Below are positions 1 through 10,793 of a stretch of DNA of 64,000 nucleotides, one piece after another. The stretch covers positions 211,600,297-211,664,296 of the forward strand of contig CM070874.1 in NCBI GenBank assembly GCA_036365515.1, read 5' to 3'. Source of the stretch: Torymus aiolomorphi. Its lineage: Eukaryota; Arthropoda; Insecta; Hymenoptera; Torymidae. The notes beneath the pieces were generated by a model. The model saw only the letters and a list, made by a program, of their open reading frames with translations. It was not told the origin of the DNA and ran no database searches. The position numbers and the translations under genes were made by a program. Every line of letters begins with the position of its first letter. Position 1 is the first letter of the stretch.

Positions 1-87
1 TAAGTAATCGTATTGTGTTTTACCTCTGACCATCACTTTAAAAAACAATTATAACGTGTTATTTATTTTTTTAAAGCTACAACCAAG

Positions 88-507
88 ATTAAGGTTGTAT
101 TGGCCGAAAGGTCCCTGCCAAAAGTTAGTTTTTCACATTAAAACTGCGATAAATAATTATATAAAGCAATTCAATTTTTAGTTCTCGCGATCAATGTATT
201 ATTGCAATTGGAATATTATAAGCTTTAAAATTCAAAAATCAAAGCAAAATTGTGAAGTTGGCACTTTCCTTTCAAAATCGATCAAAACGCACTAATTTCA
301 GCGTAATGATGATTTCTAAAAAGTATAGTGCCAAGTTTACAATTTTGCTTTGATTTTTTATTTTTAAAGCTTATAATATTCCAATTGCAATAAGACATTG
401 ATCGCGAGAACTAAAAATTGATCAATTACTTTACTTAATTATTTATCACAGTTTTAACGTAAAAACCTAACTTTTGACAGGAACCTTACGGCTAATACAA
501 CCTTAAT
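88..507. repeat. Palindromic foldback element (MITE-like)
   Basis: Two arms of about 175 bp (88-264 and 328-507) are imperfect reverse complements around a 60-bp spacer. The left arm opens with ATTAAGGTTGTATTGG and the right arm closes with its near complement. Both arms contain TCTCGCGATCAATG or its complement. No ORF is present, so this is a non-autonomous foldback element lying in the upstream intron of the host gene. No clear target duplication was recognised. Confidence 0.75.
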
Positions 508-1095
508 AGAGTCTAGCCTCCTCAAGGTGACGCTGCCGTCAATGTATTTCAAATGGAGGGGGCACTGTATCCAGTAAAACACGTTTTTATTATATAAATT
601 AAAAAATTCTTATCTTTTGGTATTTTCGAGACTTGAGTGCCCTTTGAATATTAATGTTTAGTTATTTCTCAAAATCGCAACTTAAATAATCAATTAATTA
701 CCGAGGAAACCTTGAAAAACTTGCGTGGTAACATAACCTATAAATTATGAATATGAAAAGATGATATTTTTTTTAAGTTTGAAGACTTGAGCGCACTTCG
801 TTTAAAAATTTTAAATATTCTTCCGAAATTTCAGTTGAATCGGTTAATTATTCGAAGAGAAAACTTTGAAAAACTAATCGACATGACTTTGGCGTCTACT
901 TAAATTATTTCAAAACTGGATAACTAACAATGGCTTGAAAATAATTGAATGTAATTTTTTCGAAAAATGTCAAATTAATTCTTGGAATTTGTAAATGGCT
1001 CTGACACTCCCTTAAACGACCTGCAAATCGTCGAGAACCACTATAGAATGAAAATCTTAACATTTACATATAATTAAGTAATTTTTTATTTTTAG
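508..1095. other. Host intron, no gene seen
   Basis: AT-rich sequence with no coherent reading frame. It ends in a polypyrimidine tract and TTTTTAG acceptor immediately before the exon at 1096. Confidence 0.6.
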
Positions 1096-1275
1096 ATAGG
1101 GAAGAAGAAACACCGCCTACTGTCTATAGTTTTTCTCAAGTGGTGAATTCTGATGACTCGATCGAGACAGATTCAGTGGTATCCTGTTCAAAGATATCGA
1201 TGGCTTCTCGTGCAAGTATTGAGGAAAAAGAAAGTTCAACGCCAAAGTATTCACGAAAATTGTATTACTCGGACG
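1096..1275 (+). CDS. BEN-domain protein, internal exon (N-terminal part)
   Basis: An open stretch lies between a TTTTTAG acceptor and a GTAAGT donor (after 1275). Read in the only open frame it encodes an acidic, Ser-rich segment (REEETPPTV..., ending in ...KLYYSD) with no recognised domain. It ends one base into a codon. The next exon at 20129 begins with the complementary two bases, so the frame continues exactly across the Polinton-bearing intron. Earlier exons lie outside the window. Assignment to the BEN-domain gene rests on this phase match and on the shared acidic composition with the next exon. Confidence 0.7.
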
Positions 1276-1369
1276 GTAAGTTTTATGTAATATGGTGCTA
1301 ATATCAACAATTAATTATTTTGAAATTTCACTAACACGTCACTTCTTTGCAAATTTTTATTTTACATGC

Positions 1370-1375
1370 AATCGT
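1370..1375. other. Target-site duplication, left copy (AATCGT)
   Basis: AATCGT sits directly before the element terminus AGTAGTAAGG and is repeated exactly after the other terminus at 20012. Six-base duplications are the family hallmark of Polinton/Maverick integration. Confidence 0.9.
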
Positions 1376-2206
1376 AGTAGTAAGGGGACCGGTATAGCGA
1401 GACGGCCCCCCGCGGTGCGGTGTGTAGGAGCCATGTGGCACCCCGCTGTGCGGCGTGTATGGGTCCTTAAGTGTGACAAGGTCATTAACCCAAGTGTTTA
1501 CAGTAGCAAGTGTGGCCACAAGCTAATTAGTGTAAACAATGGGGGTGATTTATAACCCCATAAATAATGGCCCACTTATGGCACCCGCCATGACGTCATG
1601 CCGCTATACGTGCCCTACGTGTGTTGCCGTATATGTCTTGACTCGAGGTGGTGGGTGGCGAGCGCTTTGGCTGTCCGCGCTACGCCATAAAGACCCGTAG
1701 AGTGCAAGGCCTCTCGCTGTATAGACCGTGTGCTGTGTGTATGGGCCCCAAGTGTGAACAGAATTATTACCCCATAAATAATGTCCTACTTATCGCTCGC
1801 ACCATGACGCTATGCCGCTATACCAGCCCGGCGCGTGGCGGCGTATATGCCTCAACTCGGGGATGGTGGGGGAGAGACCTTTGGCTATACGCGCTACGCC
1901 ATAAAGACCTCTCGCTGTATAGACCGCGTGCTGTGTGTGTATGGGTCCGAAGTGTGACAAGGTCATTAGCAGGTGTGAACACAAGATAATAATGATAAAC
2001 AATGGGTCGGATTATTACCCATAAATAACGGCCCACTTACCGCCCCCGCCATGACGCCATGCCGCTATACCTACCAGGCGCGTGCCGCCGTATATGCCCC
2101 GACTCGTCGTGGTGGTTGTGGTGGTGGTGGGAGAGACCTTTGGCTATAGGCTCTACGCCATATAGTCCCATAGAGTGCTGGAGCAGGCCCTCTCGCTGTA
2201 TAGACC

Positions 2207-2288
<82 letters not shown>

Positions 2289-2384
2289 TCGTAATAAGTT
2301 GGGGTGGGAATAGGGAGTTGGTGTAAAGGAGAGGTCTGCAAATAAAAAGCTGTTGATGAAAAAAATAAATTTTTATTTATTTAA
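1376..2384 (+). repeat. Left terminal inverted repeat of Polinton element 1
   Basis: This pairs with 19001-20011 in reverse complement, at roughly 85-90% identity by eye. It starts AGTAGTAAGGGGACC and fades out in an AATAAATTTTTATTTATT tract. Inside are three imperfect repeat units (about 1558, 1768 and 2015 onward). Each carries CCATAAATAA, a CATGACGYCATG-like palindrome and CTCTCGCTGTATAGACC, followed by a GT microsatellite. The short ORFs across it are not conserved between the two TIR copies and are not considered genes. Confidence 0.9.
2207..2284. repeat. (GT)n microsatellite in left TIR
   Basis: A nearly perfect GT run. A (CA)n run occupies the mirrored place in the right TIR (19107-19171). 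Confidence 0.95.
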
Positions 2385-2399
2385 TCGTAGAAGAAAGTT

Positions 2400-2562
2400 A
2401 GTCTTACGTTAACATAACTACCGACATCACGAACGCACAATTTTTATTTTAACTTATACACGAATTACTATTTTACAGTTGGTCTTACGGCAATATAAAT
2501 ATCGACATCACTAACGCACAATTTTTATTTTAACTTATAATACGAATTACAATTTTAGAAGC
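2400..2562. repeat. Two-copy 81-bp tandem repeat
   Basis: GTCTTACG...ATCACGAACGCACAATTTTTATTTTAAC occurs at 2400-2480 and again, slightly diverged, at 2481-2562, just inside the left TIR. Function unknown. Confidence 0.7.
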
Positions 2563-2683
2563 ACACCATACGCATTCAGTCAATCGCAAACATTTTATTT
2601 CGGTTGCACTTTTTAATCATTGTTTTTAAGCGCGAAATATAAAATTTGTATTAATAATAACGATGCTGACACTTGCAGTACTT

Positions 2684-2851
<168 letters not shown>

Positions 2852-2854
<3 letters not shown>

Positions 2855-3760
2855 TGTTAGTGAGGGCAGCTAGAGTGGGGATGAGTAAAAACGTAAAAAG
2901 CAATGTGTCGTCGGTACATCTTTCTTTCGGGGATGCCACGACAGACTGTATTTCGACGCTTTTCGAAAATGAAATTTACGACATGCCGGGTTTCCAGACG
3001 CTCTGATGAAAGCGCATATGTTTTGCCGCGGAGAACCTCGGCGAAATTTTTCCCGAATGAACATTTTTTATTACTCTTTCATGGTTTAAGCACAGCGGCC
3101 TCGCAGAAGTTTCTGGTTCTACGAGCGCGCGCACGGAACGAGTAGTTAAGTATCTGCACGTGAGAAAAACAGAAACACGTGTAGGTGTAGAAAACAACCC
3201 TTGGAAGGATACTTCGGGTTTTTACAGGAAGAGATTTTTTAACATCTGTAGAGTTTCTTTTCTTATCGAAAAGCTGTACGACTGCCATTGTAATCGTACC
3301 CCGCTTCGCGGGGGATTCTCAATTTTTCTTCAAACCCGTCGGCACGCATGACGAAAACCTTTCGAGCTAAACTATCGCTACGTGACAGGGCCATGCAATA
3401 ATGCCAAGGGGTTATCCTCGAAACTTGCATCCGTTGCGAAGAAAGTAAGCCCCGTTGTTTTTTCGAAACAATATATCACGGTAGCAGCCCCGCAACAGGA
3501 TGTTTCGCGTGTAAAGCTTACGCACCGGGGTTTCCGTCGCGCGAACACGCATAGCAATACTCGGGCGTTATTTTTCACCCAACTACACATTTTTAACGGA
3601 AAAAGTTACCTCCTGCGCTTTGGTGAGATTTTCCAGAGACGGCACGAGTACATAACGTAAACAGATGCTCAAAAACCCCTGAGGGAAAGGTATTTTCTGA
3701 TACCACGTGTATACTGTATTCAAAACACTCGACGCCGTTGACACCGCCAAAAAGTCGCGC
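2852..3760. other. Polinton left non-coding region
   Basis: About 0.9 kb of mixed composition between the CA repeat and the first promoter. Short ORFs on both strands have no recognisable motifs and no counterpart elsewhere. A small GC hairpin (CCCCGCTTCGCGGGG) lies at 3299-3313. Nothing else is assigned. Confidence 0.5.
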
Positions 3761-3768
3761 TATAAAAG
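3761..3768 (+). promoter_or_regulatory. TATA box of the first Polinton gene
   Basis: TATAAAAG in a GC-rich setting, about 55 bp before an ATG in strong context (CACCATGG at 3824). The spacing fits a metazoan RNA polymerase II core promoter. Confidence 0.7.
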
Positions 3769-3823
3769 CGGTGAGGGCCACTTACGGTCCTACTAGTCTT
3801 TCTTTCGAACGAGAAGCGTCACC

Positions 3824-5119
3824 ATGGAGAATTTTGTCGCTTGTAAAAGTTTACGGGAAGCCGTATTGCGTCTCGCAGCGCAATCACGCTATAGTAGAGG
3901 CGGCGCGTGGCGTACACGACTGAGGACGTTGTCTTCTACGGAACTTGTCAATCAGTTACGACGCTTGTTACGGCTGACTGGCTATCGGGCGATAGCAAGA
4001 TTATTTCGTACGTTCAGGCATTCGCGAGATGTACAGCGTACCATCGGGGAATTTGTGGTCGAGTGCAACTTGGACAGATTGCCTGTTTTTAGAAAGCTCA
4101 TAAGCGAGTACGAGGAGCTAATGGGTAAGTGAAAACATTTTTAATATTTTTCCTAAAATTTTTTAAAAATTTAGTTCTCTAAAAACATTTTTTTCCAGCC
4201 TTAGAAGATTTATTGCGCGACAGCGATTCTGATAGCGAAAATATCGAAGCTGATGACGAGGAGAGCAGCGACGCCACTTACTTTGAGTGGAATGCCGATG
4301 ATACACCGTCTCAACCAGGGCCGTCGGGGGTGGCAAGCGGTTCGGCGCGCACTGATGGACGACAAAATCCTGTAGCTCGCAGGCTATCGTTTGACACTGA
4401 TAGCGACGCGGCTGATGACGGTAGCTCGCAGCAGCAAATCTGGGTCGCCGACGTACACAACGCATCTCTTTCCGACGATAATCCGCCTACAGAAACGGTG
4501 TCTGACAGCGAAGAGGAGCGCACCGTAAGCCCGAACCTTATTAATGCGGAGGACCATGAAAGGGCGAATCTAGAAATGGAGGCGGTAGAAAATGAGCGAG
4601 AGTATATACTGGAGGCGTTATCATCATACGTGGAGCCGGGGAAGCCGTTCACCGGGCGTTTTTGACCGATCCTCCTCAGGCGTCAGCAGATGTAGGCATC
4701 GCGAATACCGCTGAAAATCGCTACAACATCTTGAGCAATTTTTACCTTGGAGATCCCGGAGCATACGATAATAACTTTAACCCGTGGGACGAAGTTCATC
4801 TGCGTATAAATGAGCGTAAGTTAAATTAATTTTTCTTTTTGTAATGTAAAAAAAAAAGAGCATGTTGTTGAAAAAATATTTTTCTTTGTTAGTCATAAGA
4901 CATCGGGATAGTATATCGTACCACTATCCCTATGACATTCCCGATATACCTGGGGTTTACGAGCGGTTTTTGAATATACTCCATTCACCACGCGCACAGG
5001 TGTTGCGTTGGTTTCATGACCAGGCGGAAAATATATTTTCTCCGTTGTATACGGAAATAGATCTCGCGGATCTATTAGTACGTGTAAGCGAAAGTTTTCG
5101 CGGGCCACCGGAAGAATAG
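3824..5119 (+). CDS. Spliced Polinton gene of unknown function (three exons, frame slip)
   Basis: Not recognised as a known family. Exon 1 (3824-4124) encodes a basic, Leu/Arg-rich segment starting MENFVACKSLREAV. It ends at an ATGG|GTAAGT donor. Exon 2 begins at 4199 after TTTTTTTCCAG in the matching phase and is strongly acidic (DSDSDSENIEADDEESSD). The exon 2 frame closes at 4663, but the adjacent frame stays open to a GAGC|GTAAGT donor at 4815. A T/G homopolymer slip near 4656-4663 is the simplest reading. Exon 3 (4893-5119) follows a TTTGTTAG acceptor in phase and ends GPPEE-stop. A basic head plus acidic middle suggests a nucleic-acid or chromatin-interacting accessory protein; this is inference. 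It precedes PolB directly. Confidence 0.55.
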
Positions 5120-5190
5120 AAAATGACTAAAAAAGAGAAATGTTTAAATAATATTAAAAGCTGACGACAATTCATTTTATTCATTTAGAG

Positions 5191-8100
5191 ACCCGTCAAT
5201 CCCCTCTTCAGGTAGGCGCTGGTGAAGGTCGTAGCAGAAGCAACAGCAGCCACAGCAGCAGTAGCAGCATCACGCGCGACGACGAGGCTGACGCAGGGCC
5301 CGAGCGGTTTATTATAGCTGCCGAGGGAGAGCAGTACATGCGTAGGTTTGCTGTTCACGGCCGCACGGTCAGTTTTAATATACGTGACCCACCTGCCGGG
5401 GAAAACCCTGTATTATGGCTCGAGGAAAGCATTAGAGACATTTACGAATACATTACATCTAACGTTCCACCTAGCACATTAATCGGCGTGAGTATTCGTA
5501 GTGATCGGTTTGCGCGGGGGCCCGGAGGGTTGTCGTTCAGGCCTATTGAAAATTTCAGTTACTTAGATTTATGGAATTTGATAAATTCTATAAGTCAAAG
5601 TAACGCAGTTTTGGGTATCGATGACACAATAGCCTTACAAGTATATTACGTTGAAATGCCTGTTGGCGCAGGGAGTCCATGACCAAAACGAGCGCTAAGC
5701 ATAGGTAGTCTTCGTAAACGCTCGATCGTAACAATAAAAAACGAGGACAATTTATGTTTACCGCGCGCGCTCGTAGTAGCGAGAGCACACTTAGCTCTTA
5801 AAACATCCGAATGCCCGGCGACGCGCGACGAGTGGCGCGTAATCCGCGACGGCCGGCGAAAATTACAGAAAGAGCGCGCAGAGAAACTCGTGCACGATGC
5901 AGGAGTAATTTTACCGCTAGAGGGGTGTGGATTCCGCGAGTTGACGGCGTTTCAAGATTTTTTTGCTGCGGAGGGTATTGCTATGGTTATATTTGAAAAG
6001 TGTAACCTGGGTAGCGGCGAACCCCCGTTATTTGACGGCCGAAACAAGATTCAAGATTTAAATGCACCGCTTCACGGTGTTATTTATTTAATCTTTGAGG
6101 AGAAGTCTAGACACTTTAACGTGATCACTAATTTATTTGCTGCGGCCGGGTCAAAATTTTTTTGCTCTTATTGTAACAAGGGTTTTCGCCGTATTGGGCA
6201 ACACAAGTGTAAACGAACTTGTGAATCTTGCTTTGTTACACCTCCATGTAGGAGTGACGGTGTAGAAATGATAGAGTGCACAGAGTGTGGACGTAAATTA
6301 TTCGGGAATGGTTGTTTCGTTAATCACAAGCGCGCGGGTTCGTACAAAAAAAATAATCGCAAAGTGTGCGACGTCGTGCGGCTATGCGAAAATTGTTTAA
6401 AAATAGTAAATACGCAGCACAGTCAACATGAGTGTGGTATTAGTTATTGCAAACAATGTTCGAAGCGGCAGCCGTTCAATCATGCATGTTTCATGCAACC
6501 AATTGGTGGTGGTGGTGACTTGAAAGCGGAAAAAAAATTTTTATACATTTTTTACGATTTTGGGACCCGTCAGGATACGCCGTATGGAGAAAACGCCCGA
6601 ATTCACGTGCCGAATCTCGGTGTCGCGCATCAGGTTTGCACGGATTGCATAGACGTGGACGACCTTAAAATCATTTGTAGCAAATGCGGCGTGTGCGAGT
6701 TCATTTTCACAGACGATCCGGTAAAACAGCTCTTGAGCTTGTGCATTCGGGAAAGCACTGAATTTTCCGAAATTGTATGCATCGCGCACAATGCCAAGGC
6801 TTTTGATGCTCAATTCATTTTTAAAAAATTGGCCGAAAACTCTGAGCGCACAGCCCCCAGCGTCATTTTGAACGGTCAAAATATTACAATGTTGAAGTAC
6901 GGCCGAACCAAGTTTATCGACAGCATCAACTATTTTCAAATGAAATTGAGTGCTCTACCAGCTACCTTCGGTTTACCCGAAAGTAGTAAGAAGGGCTATT
7001 TTCCACATCTGTTTAACACTCTTGAGAACCAGCGGTACGTTGGGCATCTACCAGCGCTAGAGTTTTATTGCCCTAACACTATGTCGCCAGCGAGCGGGCC
7101 GTTTTTCTCGAGTAGCATGAAAATACAAGTCCTGGCTATATATTTGATTTTCAAAAAGAGATAGTCGTATATTGCCAGATGGACGTGGAAATACTGAGGC
7201 GCGCGTGTATACAATTTCGAAAAATTTTTCTCGAGGTAGGCGAAACGGACCTGTTCGTATCAGCGTGTACAATCGCGTCGGCGTGTTCGTACGTTTTTCG
7301 TAAAAATTTTTTAGTTCCGAATACTATAGGAATAATTCCACCGAACGGTTATAGGCGCGCTGACAAACACTCGCAAAAATCAATAGAGTGGTTGCTGTAT
7401 TGCGAGCGCGAGATCGGTTGGGAGATCGTACATGCAGGGAGGACGCGTGAGTTTCGCTTGCCCGAGGGACTTTTAGTGGACGGTTACCTACCTGCTTTCC
7501 CTCCCGGAGAGAGGGAAGCAGCTAAGGGAATCGTTTTTGAATTTCAAGGTTGTTACGTGCACGGTTACCCGCGATGTTTTACGAATAACCGAGAATCGGT
7601 AAAAAATAAGTTTAATCAAACGTATGGACAGGCGTACGAAAGTGTACAGGTAAAAGTCGGATGAATGCGGAGTCTCGGCTACGAAGTGCGCGAGATGTGG
7701 GAGTGTGAATTCGATGGGATAAAAAGGCAACAGCCCGAGTTCGTACGGTATCTGGATACTCACCCGATAATGAGTAGAATAACGCTCAATCCGCGGGATG
7801 CGTTTTTCGGTGGGCGAACTGAAAATATAGTCACCTCATGCACTGTAGGGCCGGGTGAAGAGATCAAATATACTGATATTTGCTCTCTTTACCCGTATAT
7901 ATGTAAGCGAGGGCGCTTTCCTATCGGTCACCCGCACATTTACATAGGCTCGGAATGCGCCGCGTTAACGAATGGCCAGAATAACAATCTCGCGCGCGTC
8001 GAAGGGCTCGTCAAATGCAAAATTTTGCCACCGCGAAATTTATTATTGCCCGTATTACAGGTAAAAATGCACGGGCGCCTTATTTTTGGTCTCTGTCGTT

Positions 8101-9205
8101 CCTGCTGTGAGGAAATGCGCCAGGACGACTGCAACCACGAACAAGTCGCCGAGCGTGAGTTTAGCGGGACATGGGTAGTGCACGAGTTACAGAAAGCAAT
8201 TGAATTGGGCTACAGCGTGACTGAGATATTTGTCATATGGCAATATAAAAGCACACAGTATGACCAGTGCAGCGGTGAGGGTTGTCTGTTTGCCGCGTAC
8301 GTAAATACCTTCCTTCGGTAGAAACAACAAGCGAGCGGGTGGCCGTCTTGGTGTACAGACGATACTACCAAGGAGCGTTATATTGACGAGTACGAGCGTG
8401 AAGAAGGAATAAGGTTAGACCGGGAAAAGATTGAAAAAAATTCGGGGTTACGTTCGGTCGCAAAACTCAGCTTAAATTCATTTTGGGGAAAGTTTGGGCA
8501 ACGCTCGAATTTAAAACAAACGGATGTGGTCAAAACGCGCGAGGGGCTACTGAAACTGCTCACGACGCCTGAAAAGGAAGTTTTCGACGTGCTCCCGGTT
8601 AGCGAGGATCTTTTGTACGCAAATTGGCGCTATAAAGAGGACGCTGTAGAGTCGTCGCCGAACAGAAATGTGGTACTAGCAGCCTACACCACCGAGCAGG
8701 CGCGTCTCGAGATTTACTCGTATATAGAAAAGCTTTCGGCCAACCGCGTTCTCTACCTGGATACCGATTCGTGTATATTCAAGTGCAGCGAAAAAAACCC
8801 TTCGGAGTATAGGCCTCCTTTAGGCACTCTTCTCGGCAGTATGACGGACGAGCTCAAGGGCTACGGAGAGGGAGCTTATATTACCAGCTTTCTCTCCGGG
8901 GGTCCGAAATTTTATGCCTTTCGTGCGATCGTCCCATCGACCGGCATCACTCACGAGTGCTGTAAAGTAAAGCGAATTTCTCTTAATAGCGCCAATACGA
9001 GCAAGATCAATTTCGCTAGTACGAGCGCTTGATCGCAGAGTATTTCGATAACGACGAGAGCTCGCCTATCGTTTTGAAATACAATGCGATCAGACGCACT
9101 CGCACGCACGAGGTCATTACGCGCAGCAAAAAAAAAATCCTGTTCCATAGTTCTGAGAAAGCGAAGATATTTCCAACACGACGTTTCGCTTCCTTTCGGC
9201 TATAA
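5191..9205 (+). pseudogene. polB: Protein-primed DNA polymerase B (Polinton PolB), disrupted
   Basis: Family B, protein-primed replicative polymerase of Polintons. In order: a low-complexity Ser-rich start after an acceptor-like TTTAG; an N-terminal domain (about 5338-5800); a Cys-rich zinc-binding region (about 6160-6510); Exo I (YDFGTRQ, 6553); Exo II (AHNAKAFD, about 6785); Exo III (YCQMDVEIL, 7171); motif A (DICSLYPY, about 7874); motif B (KLSLNSFWGK, about 8462); motif C (YLDTDS, about 8755). Breaks seen: in-frame TGA at 5680; a frame change near 7090 with a TAG at 7113 in the continuing frame; in-frame TGA at 7662; TAG at 8319; a frame change near 9015. Exo I has GGG (6562) where the family has the catalytic Glu. 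All three polymerase motifs are still legible. This copy cannot make a full polymerase as assembled. Confidence 0.9.
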
Positions 9206-9363
9206 GCGCAATTGAATAATTGTATATTTTAATGCGTTGAATGTTGTAACTTTTGTATATTTTTCATAATAATAATAATAAAAATGTATTGTAGATATTT
9301 AAACTTTTTTTATGTGTTAATTATTTTTCCCCCATATCCCCTCATCCCACGTACCTATTTATA
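9206..9363. terminator. PolB 3' flank with candidate polyadenylation signal
   Basis: AT-rich stretch with an AATAATAATAATAAAAATG tract (about 9269-9287) shortly after the PolB stop. This includes AATAAA-like hexamers suitable for 3' end formation. Confidence 0.4.
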
Positions 9364-9597
9364 GCGGAGATCAGCTAACCCGCGCGCGCGCCGCGGAGAT
9401 CAACGGAACAATGCATTAACCACGCAGCGATGGTTGCTTATAGCCGCGAAAGTCACCTGATCAACGCGGTAAATATACTTATCCGCGCGATGGCCGGAGT
9501 ATGCTAATGACTGCGGAAGTCACCACCGCGGAAGTCACCACCGTGGTGATATGGTGATCTCCGCGCCCGCCCGCCCCCCTCGCCGCCGCGGGGATCG
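9364..9597. promoter_or_regulatory. Cluster of GCGGAGATCACC-like motifs
   Basis: At least six matches to a 12-bp word lie in 235 bp: 9364 GCGGAGATCAGC, 9393 GCGGAGATCAAC, 9446 GCGAAAGTCACC, 9513 and 9528 GCGGAAGTCACC, and 9553-9564 in reverse (GCGGAGATCACC). A weaker one is at 9588. The cluster is confined to the spacer upstream of the ATPase and capsid-side genes. This looks like a binding-site array (enhancer, late promoter or replication site). The function is inference. Confidence 0.55.
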
Positions 9598-9676
9598 TAA
9601 ATATCGTAGCATAGCTATATACGGTGATGTTTTTCACGTACTTCATCGTCAGCTGAGCGCGTGAGCGAGTTAAGGG

Positions 9677-9686
9677 TTTAAAAAAG
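9677..9686 (+). promoter_or_regulatory. TATA-like element upstream of ATPase
   Basis: TTTAAAAAAG about 40 bp before the ATPase ATG at 9725, downstream of the motif cluster. Weak but well placed. Confidence 0.35.
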
Positions 9687-9724
9687 GCTGCACGCGTGTA
9701 ATTTTCTTTATTCGCGTCGTAAAC

Positions 9725-10381
9725 ATGGACACCCGATGGAAGCATCCTTTTACTTGCTGCGTGTGCGGCCCCACAGGCTGCGGTAAAACTTTATTCGTTA
9801 AAAGCTTTCTCGCCTACCTGCCAGAGGTCTGCGACACACGTTTCGACCGTGTCTTATTTTATTACACCGAATGGCAAGACGCGTACAGACGAGATTTTAA
9901 ACCCAACGGGCCACCCATCGAGTTTCGAGAGGGCCTTCCACAGATGGCGGATTACTCGAGTGACAATGAGAAAAAAAAGTTACTCATTCTCGACGACCTC
10001 ATGCGTGAATCGTCGAGCGATGTTATTTTAAATTTATTTACAAAGGGTAGTCATCACAAAAATATTAGCGTAATATTCGTTACACAAAACGTATTTCACA
10101 AAGGTAAGGCACAGCGCGACATTAGTTTGAATACCAAGTATCTGGTATTGTTCAAAAATCCTCGCGACAGAGCACAAATACAGCACCTCGCGAGACAAAT
10201 TTTTCCGGAAGATTCGGCTTTTTTGCGTGAGGCCTATCTAGACGCCACGCGTGAACCTCACTCCTATCTTTTTATCGATCTCTCTCAAGCCTGCTTAGAC
10301 GAGTTTAGATTTCGAGCAAACATATTTCCCAATGCCGGGACGTACGTTGCCTACGTGCCCAAGTACTTTAAATCGCGGTGA
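9725..10381 (+). CDS. Genome-packaging ATPase (FtsK/HerA type)
   Basis: An intact 218-residue ATPase of the kind that packages DNA into capsids in Polintons and related double jelly-roll viruses. Walker A is GPTGCGKT (residues 15-22) and Walker B is LLILDD (86-91). A VIFVTQN strand follows, matching the sensor region of the family. Length is normal for Polinton ATPases. The start has good spacing after a TATA-like element. The next ORF begins at the base directly after this stop (TGA then ATG), suggesting a shared transcript. No disruption seen. Confidence 0.92.
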   Translation: MDTRWKHPFTCCVCGPTGCGKTLFVKSFLAYLPEVCDTRFDRVLFYYTEWQDAYRRDFKPNGPPIEFREGLPQMADYSSDNEKKKLLILDDLMRESSSDVILNLFTKGSHHKNISVIFVTQNVFHKGKAQRDISLNTKYLVLFKNPRDRAQIQHLARQIFPEDSAFLREAYLDATREPHSYLFIDLSQACLDEFRFRANIFPNAGTYVAYVPKYFKSR

Positions 10382-10774
10382 ATGAGGCGTGCGTTAATCA
10401 GTCGGGAAAAAACTATGGCGCCGATAGGTCGTAAAGCGATAGCCTGCGGTAAACATTTCTCGAAAAGAAACCTTGCTCTCCTGAACGCTCTTCGTCATGG
10501 GGACAAAAGACATCGTGTTGCTATAGCGCGCACAGCTGATAAACCTCTCGTCAGATGCATATGCGAGTGTGTGTTGAACGTTTTGCAGGGCGTCGTAAAA
10601 CTAAGCGATTTCGAAAAGGTCCGATTGCGTAAACATAAGCAAACGCTGCGTAAGCTGATCCATACTGGTGATAGAGGCAGCGGTACTTGGAAATCGAAGA
10701 AACGTGTCATTATACAAAACGGCGGGTCGTTTTTACCACTCTTACTCGCTCCGATCGTAGGAGCGCTTATCTAA
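10382..10774 (+). CDS. Small basic Polinton protein with hydrophobic C-terminus
   Basis: A 130-residue ORF abutting the ATPase stop. It is Arg/Lys-rich, with a central stretch (VRLRKHKQTLRKLI) and a C-terminal GGSFLPLLLAPIVGALI that could insert in or bind membrane. An internal ATG at 10415 (MAPIGRKAIACGKH) may be the true start. Small basic proteins with this hydrophobic end occur next to the ATPase in insect Polintons. A minor virion or DNA-binding role is plausible but unproven. Confidence 0.65.
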   Translation: MRRALISREKTMAPIGRKAIACGKHFSKRNLALLNALRHGDKRHRVAIARTADKPLVRCICECVLNVLQGVVKLSDFEKVRLRKHKQTLRKLIHTGDRGSGTWKSKKRVIIQNGGSFLPLLLAPIVGALI

Positions 10775-10793
10775 AAAATATTTGGCTCGAAAC

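Noticed and set aside
1292..2341. ORFs of 62-113 codons in the left TIR on both strands
   Set aside because: They run through repeat units and the GT microsatellite, lack motifs, and their counterparts in the right TIR are not preserved as frames.
2870..3781. Several 60-92 codon ORFs on both strands before the first Polinton gene
   Set aside because: Mutually overlapping, no conserved motif, no counterpart in element 2. Listed as non-coding.
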